From Varanus komodoensis (Eukaryota; Chordata; Lepidosauria; Squamata; Varanidae): a stretch of 64,000 nucleotides of DNA. The stretch's first letter is position 1. Each line of letters opens with the position of its first letter. Under the pieces are notes generated by a model. It saw nothing but the letters and a program-made list of their open reading frames with translations. It did no database searches and was not told where the DNA came from. The translations under genes and the position numbers were made by a program. Positions 60,101 through 62,319 of this stretch are shown in pieces. The DNA lies in assembly GCF_004798865.1 (NCBI RefSeq), contig NW_025335661.1, positions 514,931-578,930 on the forward strand, given 5' to 3'.

Positions 60101-62319
60101 TTTATGAATACATAAGGCACTAAAACCAAAAAGCAACTGAGGAATACTGATTCAATCCTGAAACTAGCTAGATTGTACAGCCTAAGCAGCATCCATCAAA
60201 TTCCATAACTATAATGCAGTATAGTTTGCAGGACATACACACAGTCAGTTCCAAGCCCAACCTTTAGACGACAAAAGAGATCCCAAATACAGACAGGAAT
60301 ATTCATTATCCAAGCTGCTAGTAGCTTCTGGAAACTATTAACTGGTAGGAAGTAAAGGATTAAAAGAATTAATCAGGGCAAAAGCTGGGAGCCTGAAGCA
60401 TTGTAGAACAAAGAGAAGTAAAGTGGGCTGGTGAGTGTGGGAGGCTGGGCATATTTAAGCAGTTAAACAAAGTGAAATTGACTGTGGTTTACAAGGTTGA
60501 ATTAAAATGGCTGCAGCCAGAAAACAAATATTGGTCTGTGGAACAAGGCTGATCTTTTACTTCACCATGGTTAAGTGCTGGATTTAATTCTTCTGCATTT
60601 TTATTTTAATTGTAACCCATTTTATTGCTGTAATAATTGTAATAAAAATGGGACACGAGTAACTGAAAGATAATTAACTCCTCCAAACTTCAGAAATGTA
60701 TGGAATTAATTTGTTGAATGTTAGTGAATGGGAATTTCATTTGCAAAACTGATTTAAAATAGTTTCAGTGATATGAATATTCTCCAACCTCATAGACTGG
60801 CGTATTCACAATGAGACTGTGTAATGCATGGGGGGTTATCTTTGCCTCCTTCAATTTTCTAGAACATAATCTCTAATAATAGCATAAACAAAAGCTATAT
60901 ATCAACTCAAAATTTAGTTCTGGAAAGAAAGAATGTAAAAGAAGTATATAAACTTACTTCGTATTTGCTTAATGGTAGGTTTCATTGGCTCAAGCCAAAC
61001 CTGAGTAACCAAAAAAAATAAAATAAATTCAAACAAGTCTTGAAATATAACTGCAGAAATATACAGAATGACATAATGAAAGAATCAACTCAACAAATGA
61101 TTTCTAGTTTCAGCAAAGTGCATTTTGGATCAATCTAAGGGGGGGAACTCGCTATATGAACATTTGTGCCATGGGGTTCATGACTCAAGGAACTTACACA
61201 AACTCTCTCTTGAGCTTTCAAAGAAGTGACTGAATAAAATTTGCACAGGATAGTTATGGTACAGGGAATTCTGACAGTGCCAAAGATTAGACTGAATTTC
61301 TCTTTGGTTCTCTTTCAACTTATGAAAGCATATATTCTTGTAAGCTTCAAGAATAACTTCACAGACCTTTTTCAGCTGCTGTGAAAGCAGCTGGCATGCC
61401 ACCATAGACAGTCACATACATTTTTGTTAAAAAGTACAGGCAATTTGTAGTCAACTGGAAAGCTGACTACTTTACAAAAAGCTTATAATGTCACTTAAAC
61501 ATGCAGATTCTTCCATCAAATATATTACAACAGGTACATAAGTGAAAATGTATTCAATACATTTCAATGGCAAGATTTTAAAAAAACCTCACATCCTACA
61601 AAATTGTATTTTTCAAAGTATGTTGCTGCAGCAGGAGATCCAATGAATCTGTACAGAGTCATTTGCATTTTTAGACATCTGTGCTTTGATTGCAGAATAC
61701 TACATCCAGAGGCCATCTGATTAAAGGTGCGATTCTATACATTTGTAGACAGAAACAAGTCCTTCAACTCTCCAAATTCCCCAGCCAGTACTTCTCACCG
61801 GAGAATGCTGAGAACTGTACAACATTTCTTGTCGAAACAAGCATGGATTGTGCCCTAAGACATTAGAGTATTCACAATGAAGCTGTGTAACACGCAAGGG
61901 CTCTTGGCGTCCCTTATTAATTAACCATGTACAAATTTCATCATCCCCAGTCAGCATGCCCAATAAACACCATATTCATGCAGAGTGGGAAGTGTTTGCT
62001 TCAAATATGGAAGGAGCAGAAATGAAGCATTCAACAGAACTGAGCAGAGCTATGATTAACAGAACAACTATGCCATTTGGATGCAGCTTTTCTTCCCCTA
62101 TTACAGTCAATTTTCACACTAAAGGAAAATCTGACAAAAATTTGACTGTAATAAATGTTAAAAAAGGAAATCCATTCAAAAGCTTTTACATTCAGATAGA
62201 GACATGTTACATACCCAACATGACTGCATGTTCTGGAACTCAATTCCAAAGTAGTCCGATTCAACCAAATTCAAACGATTAAATACTTCTGTCAGCAGTT
62301 TCTCACCATAACATTTTGA
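2148..62319 (-). CDS. FARP2: FARP2 gene, 25 coding exons in window (5' end missing)
   Basis: FERM, ARHGEF and pleckstrin domain protein 2: a cytoplasmic, membrane-associated exchange factor for Rho-family GTPases (Rac1/Cdc42 in the literature), linked to semaphorin/plexin signalling and cell adhesion. The exons spliced here give 3093 nt, 1030 residues plus TGA, with consistent phases at all 24 junctions. Window residues: FERM about 1-260, FERM-adjacent about 260-310, linker 310-510, DH about 515-735, PH1 about 740-845, linker 850-914, PH2 about 915-1010. Recalled human FARP2 matches nearly throughout (e.g. [46 protein letters not shown]). FARP1 fits less well: the EGLRTP and ADHRDYADC segments are FARP2-like. 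Human FARP2 starts about 61 residues before the first exon here; I found no such exon in 62320-64000, so it lies to the right. Start, end and exon borders are from sequence and memory, not a database search. Confidence 0.96.
2239..3916 (-). other. Last two FARP2 introns
   Basis: Introns 2239-3209 and 3362-3916, interrupted only by exon W24. No repeat or RNA gene recognised. Confidence 0.6.
3210..3361 (-). CDS. FARP2: FARP2 exon W24 (PH2)
   Basis: 152 nt coding [20 protein letters not shown] then [20 protein letters not shown] and [11 protein letters not shown]. This is the middle and end of PH2. The acceptor is gttttctag and the donor GTAAAC. Phase 0 in, 2 out. Confidence 0.97.
3917..4024 (-). 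CDS. FARP2: FARP2 exon W23 (PH2 start)
   Basis: 36 codons: [20 protein letters not shown] then [16 protein letters not shown], the first strands of PH2 (SGYLLRK...WQKLWVVF). The acceptor is gtccatgtag and the donor GTAAGA. Phase 0 on both sides. An overlapping plus-strand open frame is only its shadow. Confidence 0.97.
4130..4290. mobile_element. Palindromic DNA-transposon remnant (MITE-like)
   Basis: The left arm has the reptile repeat text gtggccctccagctgttg followed by ttggactataactcc; the right arm carries the degenerate reverse complement (gatcggagttgcagtcac). The fold-back layout resembles non-autonomous hAT-type elements common in reptiles. Family from memory. Confidence 0.5.
5962..6177 (-). 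mobile_element. Sauria/ACA-type tRNA-derived SINE, minus strand
   Basis: Reverse complement of the squamate SINE: body with cctcacagcaactctgtgag and gtaggttgggctgagag, then cccaaaatcacccagtga, with the tRNA-like head towards 6177. It lies just downstream of alternative exon W22b in the same intron. Confidence 0.7.
6345..6457 (-). CDS. FARP2: Candidate alternative FARP2 exon W22b (mutually exclusive with W22a)
   Basis: 113 nt with a strong acceptor (gctgtttctccag) and donor (CAG/GTAAAG). In phase 1 it codes [14 protein letters not shown] then [18 protein letters not shown] and LCMIQ, open throughout and ending in phase 0. The second half matches exon W22a: [20 protein letters not shown] against [20 protein letters not shown]. 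It lies between W22a and W23 and has the same phases, so swapping it in keeps the frame and shortens the protein by 17 residues, removing the acidic patch. Including both would also keep frame. Use in mRNA is inferred. I do not recall an equivalent in human FARP2. Confidence 0.78.
6458..7343 (-). other. Intron between the two alternative exons, left part
   Basis: No repeat or gene recognised. Sequence just upstream of the W22b acceptor is pyrimidine-rich on the transcript strand (6458-6640), as expected for a usable acceptor. Confidence 0.4.
7344..7696. mobile_element. Non-autonomous DNA transposon with inverted ends
   Basis: The left end runs ccctggttccccgaaaataa; the right end reverse-complemented runs ctgtgtttccccaaaaataa. 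TA flanks both ends (7342-7343 and 7697-7698), as for Tc1/mariner-type insertion. The family motif 'ccccgaaaataagac' repeats inside. No transposase, so a MITE-like copy of about 353 bp. Confidence 0.65.
7697..8536 (-). other. Intron, right part between alternative exons
   Basis: Intronic between the MITE and exon W22a. Open frames here are unsupported by homology. Confidence 0.4.
8537..8700 (-). CDS. FARP2: FARP2 exon W22a (regular inter-PH linker)
   Basis: 164 nt coding [19 protein letters not shown] then [20 protein letters not shown] and [15 protein letters not shown]. It matches human [12 protein letters not shown] and [13 protein letters not shown]. It links PH1 to PH2 and carries an acidic patch. 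The acceptor is cctccctcag and the donor GTACCC. Phase 1 in, 0 out. A related alternative exon lies 2.1 kb downstream. Confidence 0.96.
9324..9442 (-). CDS. FARP2: FARP2 exon W21 (PH1 C-terminal helix)
   Basis: 119 nt coding [20 protein letters not shown] then [29 protein letters not shown] is the closing PH helix; the rest is a linker less conserved with mammals. The acceptor is ttttacag and the donor GTGAGT. Phase 2 in, 1 out, the phase both downstream candidates need. Confidence 0.95.
9981..10063 (-). CDS. FARP2: FARP2 exon W20 (PH1)
   Basis: 83 nt coding [19 protein letters not shown] then QKTIVVAAS, with the last base of the Ser codon in the next exon. This is the PH1 strand region. The acceptor is gttgtag and the donor GTAAGT. 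Phase 0 in, 2 out. Confidence 0.96.
10629..10718 (-). CDS. FARP2: FARP2 exon W19 (PH1)
   Basis: 30 codons: [18 protein letters not shown] then [12 protein letters not shown]. It continues [12 protein letters not shown] of PH1. The acceptor is gcttcag and the donor GTAAGA. Phase 0 on both sides. No long open frame marks it; it was placed by homology. Confidence 0.96.
10719..11501 (-). other. FARP2 intron with a LINE/SINE-like tail
   Basis: Positions about 10795-10960 contain ctttatttatatcccac and a later tttatttattta run, resembling the A-rich 3' tail of a minus-strand retroelement; the rest is unremarkable. Confidence 0.35.
11502..11570 (-). CDS. FARP2: FARP2 exon W18 (PH1 start)
   Basis: 23 codons: [20 protein letters not shown] then FFL, the first two strands of PH1 (G.L.KL..K...QR.FFL). 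The acceptor is ttttccacag and the donor GTGAGT. Phase 0 on both sides. Confidence 0.97.
12325..12455 (-). CDS. FARP2: FARP2 exon W17 (DH C-terminal helix)
   Basis: 131 nt coding [20 protein letters not shown] then [20 protein letters not shown] and AGR. This is the last long DH helix and the link to PH1. The acceptor is gttctgcag and the donor GTAGGC. Phase 1 in, 0 out. Confidence 0.97.
12456..15105 (-). other. FARP2 intron W16/W17
   Basis: 2.65 kb. A poly-C run lies at about 14772-14783. Positions 13420-13900 are GC-richer and include a 122-codon minus frame with no recognisable homology. No exon seen. Confidence 0.4.
15106..15343 (-). CDS. FARP2: FARP2 exon W16 (DH core, conserved region 3)
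   Basis: 238 nt coding [20 protein letters not shown] then [20 protein letters not shown] and [20 protein letters not shown], then [18 protein letters not shown]. The [19 protein letters not shown] signature is the catalytic conserved region of DH domains. The acceptor is gattcctcag and the donor GTGAGT. Phase 0 in, 1 out, joining A to AT to code Asn. Confidence 0.98.
15344..15860 (-). other. FARP2 intron W15/W16
   Basis: No repeat recognised apart from a short (CA)n run near 15540. Confidence 0.4.
15861..15942 (-). CDS. FARP2: FARP2 exon W15 (DH domain)
   Basis: 82 nt coding [20 protein letters not shown] then RNMHTLK. It matches the human segment with QRIGDILLRNMRQLK. The acceptor is caattgtag and the donor GTTTGG, weaker than the others here. 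Phase 2 in, 0 out. Confidence 0.92.
15943..16814 (-). other. FARP2 intron W14/W15
   Basis: AT-rich, with short A and T runs. Nothing recognised. Confidence 0.4.
16815..16948 (-). CDS. FARP2: FARP2 exon W14 (DH domain)
   Basis: 134 nt coding [20 protein letters not shown] then [20 protein letters not shown] and RLALW. It matches human FARP2 with the typical F.NI..I..FH..FL.ELE DH pattern. The acceptor is ccttttcag and the donor GTAAGC. Phase 0 in, 2 out. Confidence 0.97.
17211..17604. mobile_element. DNA-transposon-like remnant with imperfect inverted ends
   Basis: The left end (ccttgtctggatgattag then gatcttggtttaagc) resembles the reverse complement of the right end (ttgattcagactaccaa then aaccctggcttaataag) over about 35 positions. 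No transposase frame. A hAT-type family is likely but not certain. Confidence 0.45.
18475..18564 (-). CDS. FARP2: FARP2 exon W13 (DH domain start)
   Basis: 30 codons: [20 protein letters not shown] then [10 protein letters not shown]. This is conserved region 1 of a RhoGEF DH domain, whose ERTYLKDLE motif contacts switch I of the GTPase. The acceptor is tttctttcag and the donor GTAAGT. Phase 0 on both sides. Confidence 0.97.
18565..21033 (-). other. FARP2 intron W12/W13
   Basis: Around 19160-19560 an interspersed-repeat text occurs (ggcacaggtgtcaaatctc, gggtcacattccacaggtgg), typical of an old DNA transposon. Positions 19560-19860 are GC-rich and unassigned. The rest is AT-rich. Confidence 0.35.
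21034..21197 (-). CDS. FARP2: FARP2 exon W12 (linker before DH)
   Basis: 164 nt, coding [17 protein letters not shown] then [19 protein letters not shown] and [18 protein letters not shown]. The [12 protein letters not shown] motif and acidic DEEE-type stretch match human FARP2. The acceptor is gatgcttag; at the donor end two GTAA sites lie 5 nt apart, and GTAATA at 21033 keeps the frame. Phase 1 in, 0 out. It is separated from W11 by the largest intron (11.6 kb). Confidence 0.94.
23658..23747. repeat. Compound microsatellite (TC)n(CA)n
   Basis: About 26 TC units (23658-23709) followed by about 19 CA units (to 23747), nearly perfect. On the transcript strand it reads (GT)n(GA)n. Open frames of alternating Cys-Val or Arg-Glu here are artefacts. 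Confidence 0.98.
25427..25472 (+). mobile_element. Truncated Sauria-type SINE head
   Basis: ggtagtgtagtgattaacag matches the tRNA-like head of the squamate SINE; the body is missing and a different SINE follows immediately. Confidence 0.5.
25474..25625 (+). mobile_element. Second-type tRNA-derived SINE
   Basis: The head gcggcagagcatctgcttcg then catgcagaaggtcctacatt carries A-box and B-box-like text of a tRNA-derived SINE common in squamates. The body includes accctggagagctgcaacca and ends in tctgactcagga. A diverged, probably inactive copy. Confidence 0.7.
26370..26588 (-). other. Exon-like open segment with strong splice sites
   Basis: 219 nt (73 codons) bounded by a consensus acceptor (atgttttcag) and donor (ATGCAG/GTAAGT). 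The frame coding [20 protein letters not shown] is open throughout in phase 0. The flanking FARP2 exons join in phase 1, where this segment hits a stop within five codons, so it would be a poison exon in FARP2. No protein homology recognised. It may be chance in AT-rich DNA. Confidence 0.25.
31500..31505 (-). promoter_or_regulatory. Candidate poly(A) signal AATAAA for the short FARP2 form
   Basis: TTTATT on the plus strand, so AATAAA on the transcript strand, about 500 nt after the read-through stop. Position fits a terminal exon, but the hexamer is common in AT-rich DNA. Confidence 0.3.
32007..32842 (-). CDS. FARP2: Read-through extension of FARP2 exon W11 (alternative terminal exon)
   Basis: If the donor at 32842 is not used, the frame of exon W11 stays open for 278 more codons to TAA at 32007-32009. 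An 834-nt open stretch in AT-rich intron is very unlikely by chance. It reads like disordered coding sequence, rich in Ser, Asp, Glu and Asn (e.g. [33 protein letters not shown]). It has an NPF tripeptide at 32112-32120, the core of EH-domain ligands. The product would have 737 residues in the window: the FERM domain, the FERM-adjacent segment and this tail, with no DH or PH. A possible poly(A) signal lies at 31500-31505. That it is transcribed is inference; it could also be an ancient exon part now spliced out. Confidence 0.65.
32843..33245 (-). CDS. FARP2: FARP2 exon W11 (variable linker), spliced form
   Basis: 403 nt (134 codons plus one base), opening with [14 protein letters not shown], the counterpart of human SISFPEGLRTPASP, then a fast-evolving Ser/Pro-rich stretch ending VDDFTT. 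The acceptor is cttttcttccag and the donor ACAG/GTAAGG at 32842. The last base plus GT of the next exon makes a Gly codon and keeps frame. The region links the FERM-adjacent segment to DH and is probably disordered. An open frame continues past the donor (separate entry). Confidence 0.93.
33605..33725 (+). mobile_element. Interspersed repeat fragment ('accaagggc...ggtcaaccaatg' type)
   Basis: Text such as ttggactagaccaagggc and agtggtcaaccaatgtctc followed by ggaaagcccgcattttgca matches a repeat common in reptile genomes (usual form: ggatcagaccaaaggtc, agtggccaaccagatgcct). Class uncertain. Confidence 0.5.
34660..34735 (-). mobile_element. L2-type LINE 3' tail, minus strand
   Basis: tttatttaaacacctattta then taggccgcctataactgcca and aggcagcttataata is the reverse complement of the usual L2 3' end. 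Confidence 0.45.
36560..36617 (-). CDS. FARP2: FARP2 exon W10 (linker)
   Basis: 58 nt coding [19 protein letters not shown]. It matches human RHSKTHTSVRALTADLPKQ, which sits just before the variable linker. The acceptor is ttatttatag and the donor GTTAGT. Phase 2 in, 0 out. Confidence 0.92.
36618..38117 (-). other. FARP2 intron W9/W10, right-flank-free part
   Basis: No repeat or gene recognised in 36618-38117. Confidence 0.4.
38118..38831. repeat. Degenerate purine-rich repeat with inverted ends
   Basis: About 714 bp dominated by variants of short AGGxCAAG/AGCAAG units (gtcaggaacaagccaagga, gtcaggcaagaggcgggc). The left end gacagtcagggtc is nearly the reverse complement of the right end gatcctgacactgtc. 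This could be a non-autonomous DNA element with internal tandem repeats, or a minisatellite. Family not recognised. Confidence 0.45.
38837..39585. mobile_element. Unclassified DNA-element-like repeat, copy A
   Basis: Shares ordered blocks with 57480-58720: CTGTGAATAAGC, GCAGAACAACCCA with GTGCATC, GTGTCCTTCATGG, a GCACACCTACAGCTTTC-like stretch, and CTGTGAGAAACAGTCTG near the end. This shows one repeat family in two copies. Terminal structure unclear; no protein domain seen. Confidence 0.5.
39672..41330 (+). mobile_element. L2-type LINE, 5'-truncated, reverse-transcriptase remnant
   Basis: Conceptual fragments of an L2 reverse transcriptase: [36 protein letters not shown] at 40041-40089 and YHQYADDT near 40315-40335 (catalytic YxDD-type motif). 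Then comes the C-terminal part ([37 protein letters not shown]). The 3' end has an accaaccaaccaacc tail at about 41305-41326. Several frame breaks and stops; not active. A short insertion sits at 39911-39990. Confidence 0.85.
39911..39990 (-). mobile_element. Short retroelement tail nested in the L2
   Basis: The L2 coding text is interrupted by an A-rich start, then tttttatatgccgaccaata and ctctggaaggcttacaaa, then a long A run. The middle is the reverse complement of an L2/SINE 3' end. Confidence 0.5.
41810..41878 (-). CDS. FARP2: FARP2 exon W9 (FERM-adjacent)
   Basis: 69 nt coding [18 protein letters not shown] then KIPYER, the second half of the FERM-adjacent segment. The acceptor is ctttgcag and the donor GTAACA. 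Phase 2 in, 2 out. The intron to exon W8 is only 186 nt, the shortest in the window. Confidence 0.94.
42065..42228 (-). CDS. FARP2: FARP2 exon W8 (F3 lobe end, FERM-adjacent start)
   Basis: 164 nt coding [20 protein letters not shown] then [20 protein letters not shown] and [14 protein letters not shown]. It holds the final helix of FERM ([16 protein letters not shown]) and the start of the FERM-adjacent segment ([16 protein letters not shown]), a regulatory region with potential Ser phosphorylation sites. The acceptor is caattctag and the donor GTATGA. Phase 0 in, 2 out. Confidence 0.97.
42229..43466 (-). other. FARP2 intron W7/W8
   Basis: Carries a minus-strand SINE at 42590-42728 (listed). 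The remainder shows no recognised repeat or exon. Confidence 0.4.
42590..42728 (-). mobile_element. tRNA-derived SINE fragment, minus strand
   Basis: The reverse complement reads gggctatagctaaatgacag then agcacatgctatatatgtag and ccaaggttcagtccctggca, a diverged head of the same SINE type as at 25474. Confidence 0.6.
43467..43680 (+). mobile_element. Sauria-type SINE
   Basis: The head gccagtgtggtgtagcggtt carries box-A-like text, then ttttagtccccactcagcca. The body includes ctcagcccaactacctcaca and taagctgccctgagttcctt. The A-rich end is at about 43660-43680. It lies 120 nt from exon W7. Confidence 0.85.
43801..43896 (-). CDS. FARP2: FARP2 exon W7 (FERM F3 lobe)
   Basis: 96 nt, 32 codons: [20 protein letters not shown] then [12 protein letters not shown], the core strands of the F3 lobe that in FERM proteins contact membrane lipids and cytoplasmic tails. 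The acceptor is caatatag and the donor GTAAGT. Phase 0 on both sides. Confidence 0.96.
44503..44650 (-). CDS. FARP2: FARP2 exon W6 (FERM F2/F3)
   Basis: 148 nt coding [20 protein letters not shown] then [20 protein letters not shown] and SHMGVLVFQ. It spans the end of F2 and the start of the PH-like F3 lobe, and is almost identical to the human segment. The acceptor is tgctctag and the donor GTAGGA. Phase 2 in, 0 out. Confidence 0.96.
44865..44940 (-). mobile_element. L2-type tail fragment, minus strand
   Basis: Reverse-complement match to an L2 3' end: tctatttattttgagga then ctatagcctgcccttca and ctcaaggcaactta. Confidence 0.4.
45053..45146. repeat. Compound microsatellite (GT)n(GA)n(GGGA)n
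   Basis: 15 GT units (45053-45082), 15 GA units (45083-45112), then GGGA units ending in a G run at 45146. The GT-GA part is the exact reverse complement of the type at 23658-23747. Confidence 0.98.
45147..47376 (-). other. FARP2 intron W5/W6, middle
   Basis: Around 46620-46730 a fragment (cactgtgggtggctagctac, ttcaaacccagtccac) resembles the ends of the repeat family at 38837 and 57480. Otherwise nothing recognised. Confidence 0.35.
47377..47560 (+). mobile_element. Sauria-type SINE, diverged
   Basis: gtcagtgtgatggttaatgt then attctagtccccactcagcc and the body text ccttgttgttgtgaggataa identify the family. More diverged than the copy at 51146. Confidence 0.75.
47561..48356 (-). other. FARP2 intron W5/W6, left of exon W5
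   Basis: Two overlapping minus-strand open frames at 47426-47837 have no recognisable homology. Nothing else identified. Confidence 0.35.
48357..48471 (-). CDS. FARP2: FARP2 exon W5 (FERM F2 lobe)
   Basis: 115 nt coding [18 protein letters not shown] then [19 protein letters not shown]. It matches human EIGDYDETLDREHLKVN and LEKILEFHQKH, and is more diverged than neighbouring exons in the ERLQG stretch. The acceptor is gtgtcacag and the donor GTAAGT. Phase 1 in, 2 out. Confidence 0.94.
49060..49485 (-). mobile_element. CR1-like LINE reverse-transcriptase remnant, minus strand
   Basis: Conceptual fragments on the minus strand: [14 protein letters not shown] (from LDFxKAFDxVPH), then, with shifts, [18 protein letters not shown] and [10 protein letters not shown] (from FADDTKLF). 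These are reverse-transcriptase core motifs in the right order. Many breaks; long dead. Confidence 0.65.
49608..50075 (-). mobile_element. L2-type LINE 3' end, minus strand
   Basis: On the minus strand: cagggccttctcagttgtgg then caccccacctgtggaattga, ttctggcgccagactaaggc and an end with ataaataaattt. The same text family appears on the plus strand at 57925-58282. Confidence 0.7.
50285..50535 (+). mobile_element. Mariner-type DNA transposon relic
   Basis: The right part, gagggggattaatggcaatg then tgtcttttagtgg and caccatattttttgatcacg, resembles a mariner 3' coding end and terminal repeat. The left part (gccagatccggtgaataagg) reads on the minus strand as a PYSPDLA-like motif, the mariner catalytic-domain signature. 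The two parts seem to lie in opposite orientations, so a rearranged, non-functional copy. Confidence 0.55.
51018..51095 (-). mobile_element. L2-type tail fragment, minus strand
   Basis: tattatttattaaatttcta then tattgcccaatagcagattt and ctgggcagtttacaaaaa, reverse complement of an L2 3' end, 50 nt before the next SINE. Confidence 0.5.
51146..51382 (+). mobile_element. Sauria-type SINE, full-length, well preserved
   Basis: Head gccagtgtggtgtagtggtt; ttctagtccccgctcagcca; body tcagcccaacctacctcaca then gggctgttgttgtggggata; gctgccttgagccccttgta; then the A-rich tail at 51371-51382. The best-preserved copy in the window and the main evidence for a squamate source. Confidence 0.9.
51738..51835 (-). 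CDS. FARP2: FARP2 exon W4 (FERM F2 lobe)
   Basis: 98 nt coding [18 protein letters not shown] then [15 protein letters not shown], the acyl-CoA-binding-protein-like F2 lobe. The acceptor is cccttttag. The donor is GTTAGT at 51737; a GTG three bases earlier also exists, but only GTTAGT keeps the frame, joining T to CG to give the Ser of LLQSEIG. Phase 2 in, 1 out. Confidence 0.93.
51836..55553 (-). other. FARP2 intron W3/W4
   Basis: A (TG)n run lies at 52201-52222. The tract 52290-54150 is GC-richer than its surroundings and has several plus-strand frames without recognisable homology. Near 55150-55220 a diverged repeat text (tacttactcccatttaaata) is seen. No exon found. Confidence 0.4.
52201..52222. 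repeat. (TG)n microsatellite
   Basis: About 11 TG units. Confidence 0.9.
55554..55632 (-). CDS. FARP2: FARP2 exon W3 (FERM F1/F2 junction)
   Basis: 79 nt coding [18 protein letters not shown] then GQLQEEYTR, the end of F1 and entry to the helical F2 lobe. The FFPPDP and EEYTR motifs are near-universal in FARP/EPB41-type FERM domains. The acceptor is tttgcacag and the donor GTAAAT. Phase 1 in, 2 out. Confidence 0.95.
55633..57479 (-). other. FARP2 intron W2/W3, left part
   Basis: Apparently unique AT-rich sequence. Nothing recognised. Confidence 0.4.
57480..58720. mobile_element. Unclassified DNA-element-like repeat, copy B, split by an L2
   Basis: Blocks shared with 38837-39585: CCTGTAAATAAGC, GCAGAACAATCCACAGTGCA, AATGTCCTTCATAG, CATACTTACAACTTTC, and at the other end CACCCTGTGAGAAACAGTCT with TTCAGATA. 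The L2 at 57925-58282 interrupts it, so the family is older than that insertion. Confidence 0.55.
57925..58282 (+). mobile_element. L2-type LINE 3' end
   Basis: gcagcagaggccctccactg then gggctttctctgcggtggtg, ccccatctgtggaatgcgct, cggcgccaggctaagacctt and a final ttaaataaataaat tail: an L2 C-terminus and 3' UTR. Short matching text (ataggct) flanks both sides. Confidence 0.8.
58721..60957 (-). other. FARP2 intron W2/W3, right part
   Basis: G and C runs near 59044 and 59131. A repeat-like fragment (aggttcacacaacatgctaa) lies at 59820-59850. Otherwise nothing recognised. Confidence 0.4.
60958..61000 (-). CDS. FARP2: FARP2 exon W2 (FERM F1 lobe)
   Basis: A 43-nt microexon coding [14 protein letters not shown] plus one base of the next Arg codon. 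The acceptor is gttactcag and the donor GTAAGT. Phase 0 in, 1 out. It matches human IWLEPMKPIIRQIR. Too short to be seen as an open frame, it was placed by homology and splice sites. Confidence 0.94.
61001..62214 (-). other. FARP2 intron W1/W2
   Basis: 1.2 kb. No repeat or exon recognised. Confidence 0.5.
62215..62319 (-). CDS. FARP2: FARP2 exon W1 (FERM F1 lobe)
   Basis: Window residues 1-35, the ubiquitin-like F1 lobe: [16 protein letters not shown] then [14 protein letters not shown]. The acceptor is cttcccag just right of 62319 and the donor is GTATGT at 62214. Exactly 35 codons, phase 0 on both sides. It matches the human segment beginning PKCDGQVLLTQVW. It is the first FARP2 exon visible; the N-terminal exon lies outside the window. 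Confidence 0.95.

Noticed and set aside
2148-62319. FARP1 as the identity of the gene
   Set aside because: Linker (EGLRTP), DH segment ([12 protein letters not shown] then ADHRDYADC) and [12 protein letters not shown] text fit FARP2 better than recalled FARP1, which has MVHVCWHRNTSVS and a different DH.
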